Assembly: GCA_037440765.1 (NCBI GenBank)
Contig: JBBITL010000153.1
Coordinates: 1-5,562, forward strand
DNA: 5,562 nucleotides
Reading direction: 5' to 3'
From: DTKY01 sp037440765
GTDB taxonomy: Bacteria > Acidobacteriota > Terriglobia > Bryobacterales > Bryobacteraceae
Numbering within the stretch: position 1 is the stretch's first letter; each line of letters starts with the position of its first letter. The notes under the pieces are model-generated. The model searched no databases and was not told where the DNA came from. It was given only the letters and a program-made list of their open reading frames with translations. The position numbers and the translations under genes were made by a program. Below, piece after piece: positions 4,403-5,562 of this stretch.

Positions 4403-5134
4403 TTGCTGAGGAACCCTCTCAGGTGGCTGCTCGCAGGCTCGGCGCCTGAGCCGAAGCCGTCGGGCGGCCTGCCCCCGCGCGGGGCGGGCGCGGACGCGCC
4501 CGCGCAGCCTCCCTCTCCCGTTGGCGCCTCTTCCCTGCCGGCTGCCGAGGGATACGCGCGGCACAGTCTCGGCCTGGAGCAGTTCCTGTCCCAGCTCCGG
4601 ACGCCCGAACCGCTGCGCGTGCTGGATGTGGGCGGCGTCACGCAGGCCAACGTCGAGTTTCTCACGGGCCTGGGGCACAAGGTGTTCAGCGAGGACTTCC
4701 GCCGCCCTCCCTTGCCCTCCTGGGCTGGCGCGGAGTGCGGCAGCGCCGAGGAGCCCGGCCAGGAGGCTATCGGGGCCTTTCTGCGGCAGAACCTGGAGTT
4801 TCCCGCGGCCTGGTTCGATGCCGTGCTGCTGTGGGACGCGCTGGAATTCCTCCCTCCGCCGCTGCTCAAGGCGACGGTGGAGCGGCTGCACCAGGTGACG
4901 AGCCCCGGCGGCCACCTGCTCGCGTTCTTTCACGCCGACGAGAAGGCGGCCGAGGTGGCTTCCTACAGCTACCGGATTCAGGATGCGGCCACCCTCATGC
5001 TGGTGAACAAGCGCTTGCGCCGGCCGTGCCAGTCCTTCAATAACCGGTCGGTTGAAAAACTGTTCCAGCATTTCCAATCGGTGAAGTTCTTCCTGGCGCG
5101 CGACCATCTGCGCGAAGTCATCGTGCGCAGGTGA
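4403..5134 (+). CDS. Class I SAM-dependent methyltransferase-like protein
   Basis: Predicted 243-aa protein with a Rossmann-type methyltransferase core. LRVLDVGGVTQANVEFL (71-87) corresponds to motif I, SAM binding. HKVFSEDF (92-99) places acidic residues at the end of strand 2, where the ribose hydroxyls are usually held. WFDAVLLWDALEFL (137-150) fits motif IV/post-IV, and SPGGHLLAFFH (167-177) is the typical strand-5 turn. Motif I is atypical: the usual GxGxG is reduced to GG followed by VTQ, so activity is uncertain. The first 50 residues are a Pro/Ala/Gly-rich segment without a recognised domain. The C-terminal part (about 185-243) is family-specific and may recognise the substrate, which is unknown. 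It starts 19 nt after the bactofilin stop and is probably co-transcribed with it. Confidence 0.8.
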   Translation: MLRNPLRWLLAGSAPEPKPSGGLPPRGAGADAPAQPPSPVGASSLPAAEGYARHSLGLEQFLSQLRTPEPLRVLDVGGVTQANVEFLTGLGHKVFSEDFRRPPLPSWAGAECGSAEEPGQEAIGAFLRQNLEFPAAWFDAVLLWDALEFLPPPLLKATVERLHQVTSPGGHLLAFFHADEKAAEVASYSYRIQDAATLMLVNKRLRRPCQSFNNRSVEKLFQHFQSVKFFLARDHLREVIVRR

Positions 5135-5138
5135 AAGC

Positions 5139-5157
5139 CGGCGGAGGCGGGCCGCCG
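5139..5157 (+). other. GC-rich hairpin between methyltransferase and radical SAM genes
   Basis: CGGCGG (5139-5144) and CCGCCG (5152-5157) form a 6-bp inverted repeat just after the methyltransferase stop. No T-tract follows. It could be a weak terminator of the bactofilin operon, or only a product of GC bias. Confidence 0.25.
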
Positions 5158-5158
5158 C

Positions 5159-5186
5159 TTGTCGCCGCCCTGTTGCTTCGTATGAT
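5159..5186 (+). promoter_or_regulatory. Promoter for the radical SAM gene, very short leader
   Basis: TTGTCG (5159-5164) and TATGAT (5181-5186) are 16 nt apart, matching four and five of six consensus bases. Transcription would begin around 5193, about 6 nt before ATG 5199. No convincing Shine-Dalgarno is present, so translation would be nearly leaderless. Confidence 0.5.
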
Positions 5187-5198
5187 AAAGTACTTTGC

Positions 5199-5562
5199 AT
5201 GACACCGAGCGAACAGCTTCGCGGCCTCCGCCGCCCGCCGGCCATGCTCAGCGCGCCGCTGCCGGACCACGCGGCCCGGGCCGGCCCGGTCGAGCCTCCT
5301 GCTCCGCGCCGGTCACTGCTGCGGCCCGGCGCCTTCCTGACCACGGCCGGTCTCATCGCCACGCGCGGCTGCCGCAACCGGTGCGGGTTCTGCTGCCTGG
5401 CAACCCAGGGCGCGCGCATGCCTTCGGCGCCCGCGCCCCGGAGCTGGTGGCGGCGGAGTTCGCCGGAAGCGGGCAGCCCTACGGGGTCTTCCTCGACAAC
5501 AACCTGGGCTCGGACCGGGAGTGTTCCGGCTCAGCCTGAACTGGAGTCCGAGCGTTTTCCGT
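5199..5562 (+). CDS. Radical SAM enzyme, 5' part, frame disrupted, runs off window
   Basis: The ATG 5199 frame encodes LRPGAFLTTAGLIATRGCRN followed by RCGFCCLATQ, with the radical SAM iron-sulfur cluster cysteines C58, C62 and C65 (CxxxCxxC). The motif surroundings match the core of acidobacterial B12-type radical SAM proteins, in which C66 is usually Tyr (recalled). At 5421-5423 the protein signal leaves this frame. Continuation in the next frame reads FGARAPELVAAEF and GQPYGVFLDNNLGSDRE, a typical follow-on. One extra C after ATGCC (5418-5422) would restore a single frame, reading MPFGARAPELV. After about 5520 the signal is lost again at a TGT codon and an in-frame stop. Clustered errors at a contig end are the likeliest cause, though a real pseudogene is possible. 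No N-terminal B12-binding domain fits in the space before the cysteines. Reaction and substrate are unknown. Confidence 0.75.
   Translation, partial: MTPSEQLRGLRRPPAMLSAPLPDHAARAGPVEPPAPRRSLLRPGAFLTTAGLIATRGCRNRCGFCCLATQGARMPSAPAPRSWWRRSSPEAGSPTGSSSTTTWARTGSVPAQPELESERFP

Noticed and set aside
5182..5202. Six-codon leader ORF (MIKYFA) whose TGA overlaps the radical SAM ATG
   Set aside because: Its ATG lies inside the -10 box, so it would not be on the predicted transcript; chance is the simpler explanation.
4235..5419. 394-codon open frame on the minus strand over the methyltransferase gene
   Set aside because: It is an antisense shadow of well-supported + strand genes, with Arg/Ala/Gln-rich composition and no domain.

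Overview
The window is GC-rich bacterial DNA from a draft or metagenomic scaffold: there is a 10-N gap at 3069-3078, and the reading frame breaks down near the right end. Gene content suggests Acidobacteriota, perhaps the Solibacter/Bryobacter group. The grounds are a stand-alone HipA-like kinase, a bactofilin starting MWTKRK, a B12-type radical SAM core and TAGAAT-like -10 boxes close to starts. This assignment is inference from remembered family distribution, not from a search. All genes I accept lie on the + strand.

Left block (about 134-2838): four genes run head to tail. A 169-aa charge-polarised protein has an acidic N-terminus, a Pro/Ala hinge and a histone-H1-like Lys/Ala tail. A 277-aa HipA-like kinase domain protein follows. 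Next is a PLP-dependent class IV aminotransferase (branched-chain aminotransferase / aminodeoxychorismate lyase type), which appears to have its own promoter close to its ATG. A 110-aa protein with two tandem four-cysteine zinc-ribbon-like modules sits 32 nt downstream of it.

Middle block (2839-3765): about 930 nt with no convincing gene. It holds the assembly gap, several inverted repeats, a 9-bp direct repeat, and a motif resembling IS21-family terminal repeats beside an A-tract. A repeat-derived or mobile-element scar is the simplest explanation, but the missing sequence at the gap could hide more.

Right block (3766-5562): a bactofilin (polymer-forming cytoskeletal protein) is followed 19 nt later by a class I SAM-dependent methyltransferase, probably in one operon. 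After a 64-nt spacer with its own promoter-like sequence comes the 5' part of a radical SAM enzyme. It has an intact CxxxCxxC cluster, but the reading frame is broken at about 5421 and again after about 5520, most likely from contig-end sequence errors.

I did not find a clear new multi-gene system. The most interesting items are the acidic/H1-tailed protein next to a HipA-like kinase, the duplicated zinc-ribbon protein and the structured gap-containing intergenic island.
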